The position numbers and the translations under genes were made by a program. A stretch of DNA of 64,000 nt from Deinococcus sp. LM3 (GTDB lineage: Bacteria; Deinococcota; Deinococci; Deinococcales; Deinococcaceae). The stretch covers positions 371,009-435,008 of the forward strand of contig NZ_MUFV01000002.1 in the NCBI RefSeq assembly GCF_002017875.1, in the 5' to 3' direction. Of the stretch, positions 1-17,079 are shown piece after piece (the first letter of the stretch is position 1; every line of letters begins with the position of its first letter). The notes below the pieces were generated by a model. It made no database searches. It was not told where the DNA came from and saw only the letters and a list, made by a program, of their open reading frames with translations.

Positions 1-44
1 CGCCGCTGCCCGCCGTTCCCGGCGGCCTGAGCGCCCGGCACAGC

Positions 45-988
<944 letters not shown>

Positions 989-992
<4 letters not shown>

Positions 993-1644
993 CGGTCCCT
1001 GCTGCCATGCCCGCGCCTGCGCCGGTCAGCGTGCAGGACCGCGCGGCCCTGTGGCGGGTCATGGAGGCCCGCCGCGACCACCGGCACTTCCGGCCCGACC
1101 CGGTCCCGCCCGAGCTGCTGGCGCGCGTGCTGGACGCCTTCCGCGTGGCCCCCAGCGTGGGCCTGAGCCAGCCGTGGCAGGTGACGGTGATCCGCGACCC
1201 GGCCCGCCGGGCGCAGGTGCACGCCAGTTTCGCGCAGGTCCGCGCCCGCGAACGCCTGACCTTCAGCGGCGAGCGAAGGGACCTGTACGACACCCTGAAA
1301 CTCGAGGGCGTCCTGGACGCGCCGCTGGGCCTGCTGGTCAGCCTCGACCCGCCAGACGGCCCGGTGCTGGGGACCGGCGGCCTGGGCGGCATGCTGGAGG
1401 CCAGCGTCGCCTGCGCGGTCACGCTGGCGTGGCTGGCCGCCACCGCCGAGGGCCTAGGCCTGGGCTGGCTGAGCCTCGTGGACGGCGGGGACCTGGGCGA
1501 GCGGCTGGACCTGCCGCCCGGCACGCGCCCGCTGGCGTACCTGTGCCTGGGCTGGCCGGCCCTGACCCTGGACGCCCCGCTGCTGGAAACGACCGGCTGG
1601 GCGCGCCGAGCGCCGCTGCGCGTGCACGACACGGACGTGACGCC

Positions 1645-1648
<4 letters not shown>
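989..1648 (+). CDS. bluB: 5,6-dimethylbenzimidazole synthase BluB
   Basis: BluB is a flavin-destructase of the nitroreductase fold that cleaves reduced FMN with O2 to give 5,6-dimethylbenzimidazole, the lower ligand of B12. The sequence follows characterised BluB proteins: an ETRRD-like start (MEARRDHRHFRPDPV), the APSVGLSQPW block, FSGERRDLYDTLKLEG, and C-terminal GLGWLSLVDGG and YLCLGWP. The length is about 219 aa. The GTG at 989 overlaps the permease stop in a GTGA, as in the next gene pairs; an ATG at 1007 is the alternative start. Because the reaction needs O2, it fits the aerobic route implied by cobN. It lies in one operon with the cobalt permease and cobN. Confidence 0.93.
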
Positions 1649-6036
<4,388 letters not shown>

Positions 6037-6061
6037 GCCGCGTCACCCTGAACCGCCCCGG

Positions 6062-6081
6062 ATGGACTAAGCTTAGTCCAT
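6062..6081. promoter_or_regulatory. Perfect 20-bp palindrome overlapping the antitoxin start codon
   Basis: The half-site ATGGACTAAG is followed directly by its exact reverse complement. The palindrome covers a -10-like TAAGCT (6068-6073) and runs into the ATG of the antitoxin gene at 6080. Phd/VapB-type antitoxins usually bind palindromes in their own promoter, so this is a good candidate autoregulatory operator on a leaderless transcript. Binding is inferred. Confidence 0.75.
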
Positions 6082-6322
6082 GCCGGAGACTGTCAACATC
6101 CACGCTGCCAAGACGCAACTGTCCCGCCTCGTGGACCGCGCCCACGCCGGCGAGGAGATCATTCTCGCCAAGGCCGGAAAACCCTACGCCCGGCTGGTGC
6201 CACTGGCGCCCGCCGCTGCGCGTGAACTCGGCTTCCTGGCCGGAACCGTTCAGGTCGGCGCGGCCTTCGCGCACGAATCCCTGCGCCCACTGTCCGCCGA
6301 GGAACAGGCGGACTGGGAGTGA
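6080..6322 (+). CDS. Phd/YefM-family antitoxin
   Basis: This 80-aa protein has the Phd/YefM (VapB-like) fold. The DNA-binding N-terminus reads MPETVNIHAAKTQLSRLVDR, followed by the typical AHAGEEIILAKAGKPYARLVPL strand-helix block. The acidic C-terminus (SAEEQADWE) is where such antitoxins wrap the toxin. The ATG lies at the edge of a perfect palindrome, so the mRNA is probably leaderless and self-repressed. The stop overlaps the toxin start (GTGA), giving translational coupling. The pair sits between cobN (ends 6036) and chlID (starts 6734), inside an otherwise continuous cobalamin operon, which suggests insertion. Confidence 0.88.
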   Translation: MPETVNIHAAKTQLSRLVDRAHAGEEIILAKAGKPYARLVPLAPAAARELGFLAGTVQVGAAFAHESLRPLSAEEQADWE

Positions 6323-6714
6323 ACCTGCTGCTCGACACCCACATCCTGCTGTGGGCGACCCTCCAGCCGGCGCTGCTGCCGGACGCGTGGCAGACCACGC
6401 TGCTCGATTCCCGCAACCGGTTGCTCCTGAGCGCCGCGACCGCCTGGGAACTCTCCATCAAACACCGCAGTGGCCGCCTCCCGGAAGCCGCCCCGCTGCT
6501 GCTGGATTTCCACGCGGTCGCCGCACGACTCGGAGCCGAGGTGATCGACATCTCCCCGGCCCACGCGGTGCGCGCCGGAGCGCTCGACTGGGATCACCGC
6601 GACCCCTTCGACCGCCTGCTGGTCGCGCAGGCCATCGAGCACGGGCTCACGCTGATGACGGTGGATGCCAGCATCACAGCCTACGCCCACGCCCCGGTCC
6701 TGCCGCCCCCCTGA
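6319..6714 (+). CDS. PIN-domain toxin, VapC-like ribonuclease
   Basis: This 131-aa protein is a single PIN domain, the Mg2+-dependent RNase fold of VapC toxins. The acidic active-site set is visible: Asp6 in LLLDTHILLW, Glu44 in TAWELSIK, Asp95/Asp98 in RDPFDRLLVAQA and Asp116 near LMTVDASI. This arrangement is typical of the PIN subgroup paired with Phd-like antitoxins. The GTG start overlaps the antitoxin stop. The stop lies 19 nt before the start of chlID. All catalytic residues are present, so the toxin appears intact. The RNA target cannot be told from the sequence. Confidence 0.88.
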   Translation: MNLLLDTHILLWATLQPALLPDAWQTTLLDSRNRLLLSAATAWELSIKHRSGRLPEAAPLLLDFHAVAARLGAEVIDISPAHAVRAGALDWDHRDPFDRLLVAQAIEHGLTLMTVDASITAYAHAPVLPPP

Positions 6715-6733
6715 GCCGTTTCAAGAGGGCTGC

Positions 6734-8595
6734 GTGACCCCCTCCGGACCCCTTCCGGAAGTCGCGCCGCTGTTCCCGCTGTCGGCGGTGGCGCACCAGC
6801 CGGACCTGACGCTGGCGCTGAGCCTGCTGGCCGTGTCGCCCGCGCTGGGCGGCCTGCTGATCCGGGGCGACCGGGGCGCGGCGAAAAGCACGTCTGCGCG
6901 TGCGCTGGCGGCCCTGCTTCCAGCGCACGCGGAGGGGCTTCCGGCGCACGGGAAGGGCGCGGCCCCGTTCGTGAACCTGCCACTCGGGGCGGGCGAGGAG
7001 CGCGTGGTGGGCACACTGGACCTCGACGCGGCCCTGCGGGGCGAGGCGCGCCTGAAACCGGGCCTGATCGCGCAGGCGCACGGGGGCGTGCTGTACATCG
7101 ACGAGGTGAACCTGCTGCCGGATCATCTGGTGGACGTGCTGCTGGACGCCGCCGCGATGGGCGTTCACCGCGTGGAACGCGACGGCCTGAGCGTGACTGC
7201 GCCCGCCCGGTTCGCGCTGGTGGGCAGCATGAACCCCGAGGAGGGCAGCCTGCGCCCGCAGTTCCTGGACCGCTTCGGGCTGTGCGTGGACGTGCAGGCG
7301 CCCACCGCGCCGGGCGAGCGGGCCGAGATCGTACGCCGCCGCCTCGCCTTCGACGCCGACCCCGCCGCGTTCACGCGCAGCTGGGCCGGGGCAGAGGCGG
7401 ACCTGCATGCCCGGCTGGGCGCGGCGCGCGGTCGGCTCGCGCAGGTGACCGTCCCGGACGCGCTGCTGATCCGCATTGCCGATCACGCGGCGGCCGCCGG
7501 CGTGCGCAGCCTGCGCGCGGATCTGGTGCTGTACCGCGCCGCCTGCGCCCTGGCCGCGCTGGAGGGCCGCACGGCGGTCACGGCGGCCGACGTAGACCGC
7601 GCTGCGCCGCTGGTCCTCACGCACCGCCGGGCGCCGCACGCGCCGGACCTGCCGCCCCCGCCCCCACCGCCCACCGAACCGCCGCAGCCTCCGGCCGACC
7701 CACCGGGCGACGCCCCGGACGGTGAGGCCCCCCCGGAAGCCGGGAACGAGTCGCCGCACACGTCGGACGCTCCGGACGGGGGAGACCACCTGCCGCCCGC
7801 TGGCGACCCGCCGGGCGAGGTGTTCGCTCCCGTGTCCGCGCACGTCACCCTGCCGCCTGCTGGTGGGGCGCGTGGTGCGGGCCGCGCCGGGCGACCCCGC
7901 GTGACCGGCAGTCGCCCGGACGCGAACCCGGCGCAGCTGGCCCTGCCGGACTCGCTGCGCGCCGCCCTGATCCGCGCGGGCCTGAGCGGCGAGGGGGGTC
8001 CGGACAGGCCCGCCCTGACCCGCGCGGACCTGCGCGCCCCCATCCTGGCCCCGCAGGAGGGCCGCCGGGTACTGTTCGTCGCGGACGCCAGCGGCAGCGT
8101 CGGCGCGTCCGGACGGATGGGCGCCGTCAAGGGCGCGCTGCTGGACGCCCTGGGCGGGCAGGGTCACGCCGACCGCGCGGCCCTGATCACCTTCCGGGGC
8201 GTGGGCGCCACGCTGCTGCTCGACTGGACCGCCGACGCCGGGGCGGCCGCGCGGGCCGTGGAGGCCGCGCCCACCGGGGGCCGCACGCCGCTCACGCAGG
8301 CGCTGCGGCTGGCCCGCGTGACCCTGGACGCGGGGCGCGGCGCGCAGCTGGTGCTGTTCACGGACGGCCGCGCGAACGTGCCCACGCAGCCCGGCGCGGA
8401 CCCCTGGGCCGAGGCACTTGATGCTGCCCGCGCCCTGCGGGGCGTGCCCGCGCTGGTCGTGGATACCGAGGCGGGCCGCGTGCGACTGGGCCGCGCCGCG
8501 CAACTGGCCCGCGCGATGGGCGCCGACCTCGCGCCCCTGCACCTGCCTGAACATCACCCTGACCCTTCCCTGAATCTCTCGTCCCTGGAGACCCC

Positions 8596-8599
<4 letters not shown>
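6734..8599 (+). CDS. ChlI-ChlD-type chelatase AAA+/VWA fusion protein
   Basis: This protein resembles the motor subunits of magnesium chelatase, ChlI and ChlD fused in one chain, and most likely powers CobN for cobalt insertion. Residues ~10-300 form the AAA+ module, with Walker A GDRGAAKST (45-53), Walker B VLYIDEVN (~118-124) and the arginine-finger region SLRPQFLDRFGL. A proline- and acid-rich linker (~300-395) follows. The C-terminal VWA domain has a MIDAS motif DASGS near residue 451, a Thr in GGRTPLTQAL and the final Asp in LFTDGRANV. The GTG start is chosen from the AGAGGG box 4-5 nt upstream and the loss of homology before it; the product is 621 aa. No chlorophyll genes are present, and the neighbours are all cobalamin genes. 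Confidence 0.88.
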
Positions 8600-9989
<1,390 letters not shown>

Positions 9990-9993
<4 letters not shown>

Positions 9994-10906
9994 GCCGCCG
10001 CGCCCTGCTGCTGGCCCTCGCCCTGGACGCGCTGGGCGAACCGCCCGCCCGCTGGCATCCGGTCGTGTGGATGGGCTCGTACCTGAACGCCGCGCGGCGC
10101 CGCTGGCAGGCCACCACGCCCGCCGCGCAACTGCTGGAGGGGAGCCTCGGCTGGGCGGGCGGGGCCACGCTGGCCGCGCTGGCAGGCGGCGCGGCGGCGC
10201 GGCTGCCGTGGCCCGCGCAGGGCGTCCTCCTGAAGCCCCTGCTGGCCCGCCGGGCCCTGCTCTCGGCGGTGCGCGAGGTCGAGGCGGCCCTGCACGCGGG
10301 CAACCTGCCGGAAGCGCGCCGCCTGTTGGCGTGGCACCTCGTGAGCCGCGACACCACCTACCTGAGCGCCGCCGAGGTCGCCGGGGCCGCCGCCGAGAGC
10401 CTCGCGGAGAACCTGTCGGACAGCGTGGTCGCGCCGCTGCTGGCGTACCGCGCGGGCGGCCTGCCGCTGGCGGCCCTGTACCGCTACGCGAACACCGCCG
10501 ACGCCCTGTGGGGCTACCGCACACCGGAACTGGAATGGCCCGGCAAGGTCGCCGCGCACGCCGACGACCTGCTGAACCTCGCCCCGGCCCGCCTGACCGC
10601 CGCGTGCGCCCTGCTGGCCGCGCCGCTCCTGGGCCTGGATGGCCGCGCCGCGTTCCGCGCGTGGCGCTCAGGCCGCCGCGCCACGACCAGCCCGAACGCC
10701 GGGCACCCCATGAGCGTATTCGCGGGGGCGCTGGGCGTGCGGCTCGACAAGCGTGGCGTGTATGTCCTGAACCCCGGGGGGCGCGAGCCGGGCGCCTCTG
10801 ACCTGCGCGACGCGTGTCGTCTGGCGCACCTGACCCTGATCCTCGCTACGCTGTGCCTGATGCTGCCCCGCCCCCCGCCCGCCCTGCCCACCGGGGCCGC
10901 CCATGA
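9990..10906 (+). CDS. cobD: Adenosylcobinamide-phosphate synthase CobD/CbiB, probable 3' frameshift
   Basis: CobD (CbiB) is a membrane protein that attaches (R)-1-amino-2-propanol phosphate to adenosylcobyric acid. Family blocks are clear: LALDALGEPPARWHPVVWMG, the SRDTTYLSAAEVAGAAAESLAENLSDSVVAPL segment, AALYRYANTADALWGYR, and TSPNAGHPMSVFAGALGVRLDK. The ATG overlaps the cobB stop (ATGA). The frame has no stop at the expected end and would read about 1 kb into cobC. One missing C in the C-run at about 10,869-10,876 would bring the frame to TGA 10904-10906, which overlaps the cobC ATG like the other junctions. The end given here assumes that correction; other indels could instead end it near 10860. 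Confidence 0.82.
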
Positions 10907-11944
10907 CCACCGACCCCATGCCCACCGACCCCCCGACCGGCCTGCCGCCCCTGCTGCCGCGCGCCGCGCACGGCGGACCGGACGCGCAGGCGTTCACGGG
11001 CCTGGATTTCAGCGTGAACACCAACCCGTACGGCCCGAACCCCCGCCTGATCCAGGCGGTGCGCGACGCCGATCACGCCCACTACCCGGACCCCAGCTAC
11101 ACCCGCGTGCGCGAGCGGCTGGCCGCGTGGCACGCCACCGAAGCAGACGGCGTGGCCCTCGCGACCGGTGCCTCGGACCTGCTGCACCGCCTGACCCGCG
11201 CCTACCTGGGGAGCGGCGACACCCTGCTGAGCCTGCACGCGCCGTTCGGGGAGCTGGCCCGCGCCGCCGCGCTGCAATGCGCGTCCGTGCAGGTCGTCCC
11301 GGCGCTGCCCGCCACGCTCCCTGCCCGCACCCGGCTGGTGTACGCCGGGTACCCGCACAACCCCACCGGGCACGCCCCTACGCTGGGCGAGCTGCTGGCC
11401 GCCGCCGACACTTGCGCCGCCGACGGGGCGCTGCTGATCGTGGACGAGGCGTACGCGCCCTTCACGGCCCTGCCCGTCCCACCGCGGCACCCGGCGCTGG
11501 TGCGCGTCCTCTCGCCCGGCAAGGCGCACGGCATGGTCGGCGCGCGCCCCGCCTACGCCCTGGCCGCGCCGCCGGTCGTCGCGGCGCTCGACAACCTCGC
11601 CCCGGCGTGGCACGTCACGGCCGCCACCGCCGCCGTCCTGGCGGCCCTGCCGCACGGCGCGCGCTTCCTGGCCGAGACGCTGCCACGCGTCGCCGCTCAC
11701 GCCTCCGAACTGGCCGCCGACCTGGGCCGCCTGGGCCGCACCGAGCACGCGGGCACGCCCTTCATGACCCTGCGCGTCGGGGACGCCGCCGCCGTCACTG
11801 CCGACCTGCGCGAGGGCGGCATTCGCGTCCGCGACTGCACCAGTTACGGCCTGCCGGACTGCATCCGCGTCAGCACGCGCCTGCCCGGCGAGAACGCCGC
11901 CCTGCTGCGCGCCCTGAGCACCCGCCTGGGCCGCGGGGGCCGAC

Positions 11945-11952
<8 letters not shown>
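10903..11952 (+). CDS. cobC: CobC-type threonine-phosphate decarboxylase / HisC-like aminotransferase
   Basis: This is a PLP-dependent class I/II aminotransferase-fold enzyme of 349 aa. In cobalamin operons such proteins (CobC, or CobD in Salmonella naming) supply aminopropanol phosphate from L-threonine phosphate. Visible family blocks are LDFSVNTNPYGPNP, YAGYPHNPTGHAPT, LLIVDEAYAPF and the PLP-lysine region LSPGKAHGMVGARPAYA. The C-terminal IRVSTRLPGEN contains the carboxylate-binding Arg. The position between cobD and cobQ supports the cobalamin role over histidine synthesis. The start ATG coincides with the inferred cobD stop, and the stop overlaps cobQ by 8 bp. Confidence 0.88.
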
Positions 11953-13359
<1,407 letters not shown>

Positions 13360-13363
<4 letters not shown>

Positions 13364-13887
13364 CGCCGTCAGAGGCGGGCCGGATCGTGTTCGTGACCGG
13401 CGGGGCGCGCAGTGGCAAGAGCACGTTCGCGGAACGCCGCGCCGCGCAGAGCGGACCGGGTGTCACGTACCTCGCCACGGCGCAGGCCTTCGATGACGAG
13501 ATGACGGACCGCATCGCCCGTCACCGCGCCGACCGGCCCGCCGGGTGGGTCACGCACGAGGAACCGCTGGCCGTCCCCGCCGCGCTGCGGGCCGTGACCA
13601 CGCCCGCCGCGTTGCTGGACTGCCTGAGCCTGTGGGTCAGTAACCTGATGCTGGCCGGACACACTGACGAGGCCGTGCTGGACGCCGCCGACGACCTGCT
13701 GCGCGCCGCCCGCGAACGCGGCGGCGTGACGGTCCTCGTGACGAACGAGGTGGGCTTCGGCATCGTGCCCGACAACGCTCTGGCCCGCCGTTACCGCGAC
13801 CTGCTGGGCTGGGTGAACCAGCGGGCCGCCGCTGCCAGCGACGAGGCGCACCTGATCGTCAGTGGGCTGCCTCTGCGGCTGAAGTAG
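13360..13887 (+). CDS. cobU: Adenosylcobinamide kinase / guanylyltransferase CobU (CobP)
   Basis: This bifunctional enzyme phosphorylates adenosylcobinamide and then transfers GMP to it for nucleotide-loop assembly. The P-loop TGGARSGKSTFAERRA, the block VTYLATAQAFDDEMTDRIARHRADRP and the VTNEVGFGIVPDNALARRYRDLLGWVNQ segment are family hallmarks. The GTG start overlaps the cobQ stop (GTGA) and gives 175 aa, as expected. It is the last gene of the operon and is followed by a strong hairpin. CobS and the base-activating CobT are not in the window. Confidence 0.94.
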
Positions 13888-13897
13888 GGCGGGACGG

Positions 13898-13940
13898 GCA
13901 GAGGGCGCCGCCGGAGTGAACCTCCGGCGGCGCCCTCTGC
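13898..13940. terminator. 19-bp perfect hairpin between convergent operons
   Basis: The arms 13898-13916 and 13922-13940 pair perfectly (starting GCAGAGGGCG) around a 5-nt loop. The hairpin lies 10 nt after the cobU stop and 9 nt before the end of the convergent CorC-like gene, so it probably terminates both transcripts. No clear T-tract follows on the plus strand. Confidence 0.75.
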
Positions 13941-13949
13941 TCCATGCCC

Positions 13950-15239
13950 TCAGCCCAGCGGGCGGATGCGGACACGGGTGATCTTGAGGCCCTGCACGGC
14001 CTCGGCGGTCAGGTCGTGGCCCTGCACGTTCACGGTGTCGCCGGCGGCGGGGGGCGTGCCGGTCTGAGTGAGGATCAGGCCGGCGACGGTCAGGACTTCA
14101 TCGTGGTGCAGTTGCAGGCCGTGGTCGTCGCGCAGTTCCTGCAGCGTGGCCTCGCCGTCCACGGTGTACGATCCGTCCTCGTTCACCTTGATCCAGTCGC
14201 CGGCGGAGGCGTCCTCCTCGTCCATGACGTCCTCGATCAGGTCGTCCATGGTCACGAAGCCCAGCGTGCCGCCGAACTCGTCCACGACGAGCGCGGAGTG
14301 CGCCCGCTCGCGTTTGAACAGGCTCAGCAGGTCCTCGGCGGTGGCGGTGGCGGCCACGCTGGGCAGCGGGCGCACCAGGCGGCCCAGGTGCAGGCTGCGG
14401 CCGGACACGCGCGCGCGGATGAAGTCCTTGACGTGCAGCACGCCGATGATGCTGTCGAGGTTGTCCTCGTAGACGGGGTAGCGGCTGCGGGTGGACTGCG
14501 TGATGCGGGCGGCCACGTCGTCCGGCGTGGCGTTCACGTTCAGGACGTCCATGCGGGCGCGGGAGGTCATGAGTTCCTCGGCGGTGCGTTCCTCCAGCGC
14601 GAAGATGTTGCGGATCAGGTCACGCTGCACCTCGCCGATCTGGCCGCTCTCGGCGCTCTCGTCGGTGATGATGCTCAGTTCACGGCTGGTGTACAGCAGG
14701 GCGCCCTGGCCGGGTTCGCGGACACGCAGCAGGCGCATCAGGCCCAGGGCGAGGCCGCCCAGCACCCACACGAACGGCCGGAAGATCAGCCCGAACACCC
14801 GCATCAGCGGATGCACGCGCACGCTGACCGCCTCGGGCGTCTGGAGGGCCAGCGCCTTGGGGATCATCTCGCCGAACACGACGTGCATGAACGTGATGAA
14901 ACTCAGGGCGATCACGAACCCGGCCGTGTGGGCCGCCGCGTACGACAGGCCCCAGTTCTCAAAGGGGCCGTACAGCCACCCGGCCACCTGCGGCTCGCCG
15001 TACATGCCCAGCCCGATGCTGGCGAGCGTGATGCCCAGCTGCGCGATGGCGATGTAGCCGTCCTTGCCGGTGGGCTGGTCGATCAGGCGGGTCAGGGTGC
15101 GGGCGCTGGCGCTGCCCTGGTCGGCCAGGGTTTCCAGGCGGGAGCGGCGCGCGGCGACCAGCGAGAACTCGGCGGCCACGAACAGGCCGTTCAGGATGAC
15201 CAGCAGCAGGATCACCAGGATGGGGGTCAGGTAGGTCAT
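13950..15239 (-). CDS. CNNM/CorC (HlyC)-family CBS-domain membrane protein
   Basis: This 429-aa protein has the DUF21/CNNM membrane domain (residues ~1-180) with ILNGLFVAAEFSLVAARRSRLE and the GEMIPKALAL motif. A tandem CBS pair follows (~195-320, with VVDEFGGTLGFVTMDDLIEDVM), and a CorC_HlyC C-terminal domain (~340-429). Family members are linked to Mg2+/Co2+ or Na+ efflux; 'hemolysin' is an old label. The start overlaps the stop of a paralogous upstream gene (ATGA), so the two form a coupled pair and may act as a heteromer. The exact substrate is not evident. Confidence 0.9.
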   Translation of the reverse strand: MTYLTPILVILLLVILNGLFVAAEFSLVAARRSRLETLADQGSASARTLTRLIDQPTGKDGYIAIAQLGITLASIGLGMYGEPQVAGWLYGPFENWGLSYAAAHTAGFVIALSFITFMHVVFGEMIPKALALQTPEAVSVRVHPLMRVFGLIFRPFVWVLGGLALGLMRLLRVREPGQGALLYTSRELSIITDESAESGQIGEVQRDLIRNIFALEERTAEELMTSRARMDVLNVNATPDDVAARITQSTRSRYPVYEDNLDSIIGVLHVKDFIRARVSGRSLHLGRLVRPLPSVAATATAEDLLSLFKRERAHSALVVDEFGGTLGFVTMDDLIEDVMDEEDASAGDWIKVNEDGSYTVDGEATLQELRDDHGLQLHHDEVLTVAGLILTQTGTPPAAGDTVNVQGHDLTAEAVQGLKITRVRIRPLG

Positions 15240-16543
15240 GCGCTCTCTCCGGTCAGGGTGAAGCTGGCGCGTTTCACGGCGCGGCGTTCCATGGCGTCCA
15301 CCCGGAAGATCAGGTCGCCGGGCAGGACGCTGACCTCATCACCGGGTTGCGGCAGGCGGCCCAGTTCCTGCCAGATCAGGCCGCTGACGGTATCGACCTC
15401 GTAGGTGGGCAGGTCCAGGTCGAAGCGGCCGTTCAGCACGTCGATCAGGACGTCGCCGCGCACCGTGACGCGGTCGCCCTGCACGCTGATGGGTTCTTCC
15501 TCCTGGTCGAACTCGTCCTGCAGTTCACCGAAGATCTCCTCCAGGGCGTCCTCGAGGGTCACGAAGCCGGATACGCTGCCGTACTCGTTGACCACGACGG
15601 CGCTGTGCCGCCCGGAATCCCGCAGGCGCCGCCAGAGGTCCGGGACGGGCATGACTTCCGCCACGACCAGCGGGTCGCGCATGACGCTCTGCACGGTGGC
15701 GTGCGGGGCGCGTTCGGCGCTCAGGTACAGGCTGCGCAGGTGCACGACGCCCACGATGTCCTCGCCGCCCATCTCGCTGGTGGCGGCCGTGACGGGAAAG
15801 CGCGAGTAGGCGCTGGGCGCGAGGCGTTCCAGGGCCTCCCGGGCGCTGAGGCTGGCGGGTACGGTCAGAACCCGCGTGCGGGGGGTCATGATCTCACGGA
15901 CCACGCGGTCTTCGACGTTCAGCACGCCGGCCAGCATCTCGCGTTCGTTGGCGTCGATCAGGCCGCCGTCGGCACTCTCGCGGTAAAGGTCCTGCAGTTC
16001 CTCGGGCGAGTGGACGTGCGCGTGGCTGTGTTCGGTGTTCATCTTCGCGGCGCGCAGGATGGTGAAGGCCGTGCCGTTGAACAGCGCGATCAGCGGGCGG
16101 AACAGCAGCAGGCTCAGCTGCATGGGCCGCAGCGTGGCGAGTGCCAGCCGCTCCGGGTAGCGCAACGCCACGGTCTTGGGCAGCAGTTCACCCAGCACGA
16201 CCTGCAACGAGGTCACGAGAAGCAGGACCGTGATGGTCGCGGCGACCTCGCCCCCCACGGCCCCCAGGAGCGGCGTGAACAGCGGCGTGAGCTGCGACTG
16301 ACCGTACGCGCCCGCCACGAGGCTGCTGAGCGTGATGCCGATCTGGCAGGCCGCGACGTACGTGTCGATCTTTTTGGGGTCCTGAAGGATGTTCAGCAGG
16401 GCCACGGCGGTACGGTTGCCGCCCTCGGCCGCTTCCTGCACGCGCGAACGCCGGGAACCGACCGTGGCGAACTCGGCGGCCACGTACAGGGCGTTCAGAG
16501 CGACCATCAGCAGGATCACCAGCGCGGGGATCAGGGCGCTCAA
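15236..16543 (-). CDS. CNNM/CorC (HlyC)-family CBS-domain membrane protein, paralogue
   Basis: This protein has the same architecture as its downstream neighbour: DUF21/CNNM membrane domain (ALNALYVAAEFATVGSRRSR, GELLPKTVAL), a CBS pair (VVVNEYGSVSGFVTLEDALEEIFGE) and a C-terminal CorC_HlyC domain. A TTG at 16543 is preceded by a strong GGAGGAGG box 5 nt away, so I prefer it over the upstream TTG at 16606. This gives 435 aa. A His-rich patch (NTEHSHAHVHS) occurs in the loop before the CBS domains and could bind metal. The gene is first of a two-gene operon. Confidence 0.88.
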   Translation of the reverse strand: MSALIPALVILLMVALNALYVAAEFATVGSRRSRVQEAAEGGNRTAVALLNILQDPKKIDTYVAACQIGITLSSLVAGAYGQSQLTPLFTPLLGAVGGEVAATITVLLLVTSLQVVLGELLPKTVALRYPERLALATLRPMQLSLLLFRPLIALFNGTAFTILRAAKMNTEHSHAHVHSPEELQDLYRESADGGLIDANEREMLAGVLNVEDRVVREIMTPRTRVLTVPASLSAREALERLAPSAYSRFPVTAATSEMGGEDIVGVVHLRSLYLSAERAPHATVQSVMRDPLVVAEVMPVPDLWRRLRDSGRHSAVVVNEYGSVSGFVTLEDALEEIFGELQDEFDQEEEPISVQGDRVTVRGDVLIDVLNGRFDLDLPTYEVDTVSGLIWQELGRLPQPGDEVSVLPGDLIFRVDAMERRAVKRASFTLTGESA

Positions 16544-16725
16544 GGCTGCCTCCTCCGGCGCAACCGCGCGGTGGGCTGGATTGTGAAGGGTCTCCGTGAT
16601 CGCCAACTGGGAGGGTCGGCGCTGTCATTCTGCGGCAGCGTCATACCAGAGCAGTCTAGCAGGGCCGCGCCCTGACCTCTTGGTGTTGCTTTCACACTGC
16701 GGGCGTGGAGCGCGTGTGGCCGCGC

Positions 16726-16758
16726 AAAAACCCCGCACCGCCGGAGGGCAGTGCGGGG
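16726..16758 (-). terminator. Rho-independent terminator of the ABM/DJ-1 operon
   Basis: Read on the minus strand, CCCCGCAC and GTGCGGGG pair around a 12-nt loop and are followed by TTTTT. This canonical terminator lies just downstream of the minus-strand gene ending at 16774. Confidence 0.85.
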
Positions 16759-16773
16759 CAGGCAGGCAGGGGT

Positions 16774-17079
16774 TCAGCCAGCCACGTCGACTTCGGTCAG
16801 GACCGTCACCTCGGGCGCCTGCGCGAACCAGTCGCCAGCCCTGGCGCGGTACGCCTGGTAGTGGGCGCTGTCACGGTGCGCCTGCACGGCGGCCTGATCG
16901 CGGTAGCGTTCCTGCACGTGGTAGCGGGTCACGCCGTCCTTGACTTCCTTCAGCAGGTCGTAGCGCAGGTTGCCTTCCTCCTGGCGGCTGGCCTGAACCA
17001 TGGTCATCATTTCCTTCTCGACGACGTCCACGAATTCGGGTTTCGGCACGATGATGGCGTGAACGGCGATGACGCTCAT
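16774..17079 (-). CDS. ABM-fold (antibiotic biosynthesis monooxygenase) family protein
   Basis: This 101-aa protein is a single dimeric alpha+beta barrel (ABM) domain, as in quinol monooxygenase YgiN and related stress enzymes. It begins MSVIAVHAIIVPKPEFVDVVEKEM and carries the conserved block EEGNLRYDLLKEV and the RYHVQERYRDQAAVQAHRDSAHYQ segment with its His residues. The start overlaps the stop of the DJ-1-type gene upstream (ATGA), so the pair is cotranscribed and may act together in redox or carbonyl stress. The substrate is unknown. Confidence 0.85.
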   Translation of the reverse strand: MSVIAVHAIIVPKPEFVDVVEKEMMTMVQASRQEEGNLRYDLLKEVKDGVTRYHVQERYRDQAAVQAHRDSAHYQAYRARAGDWFAQAPEVTVLTEVDVAG

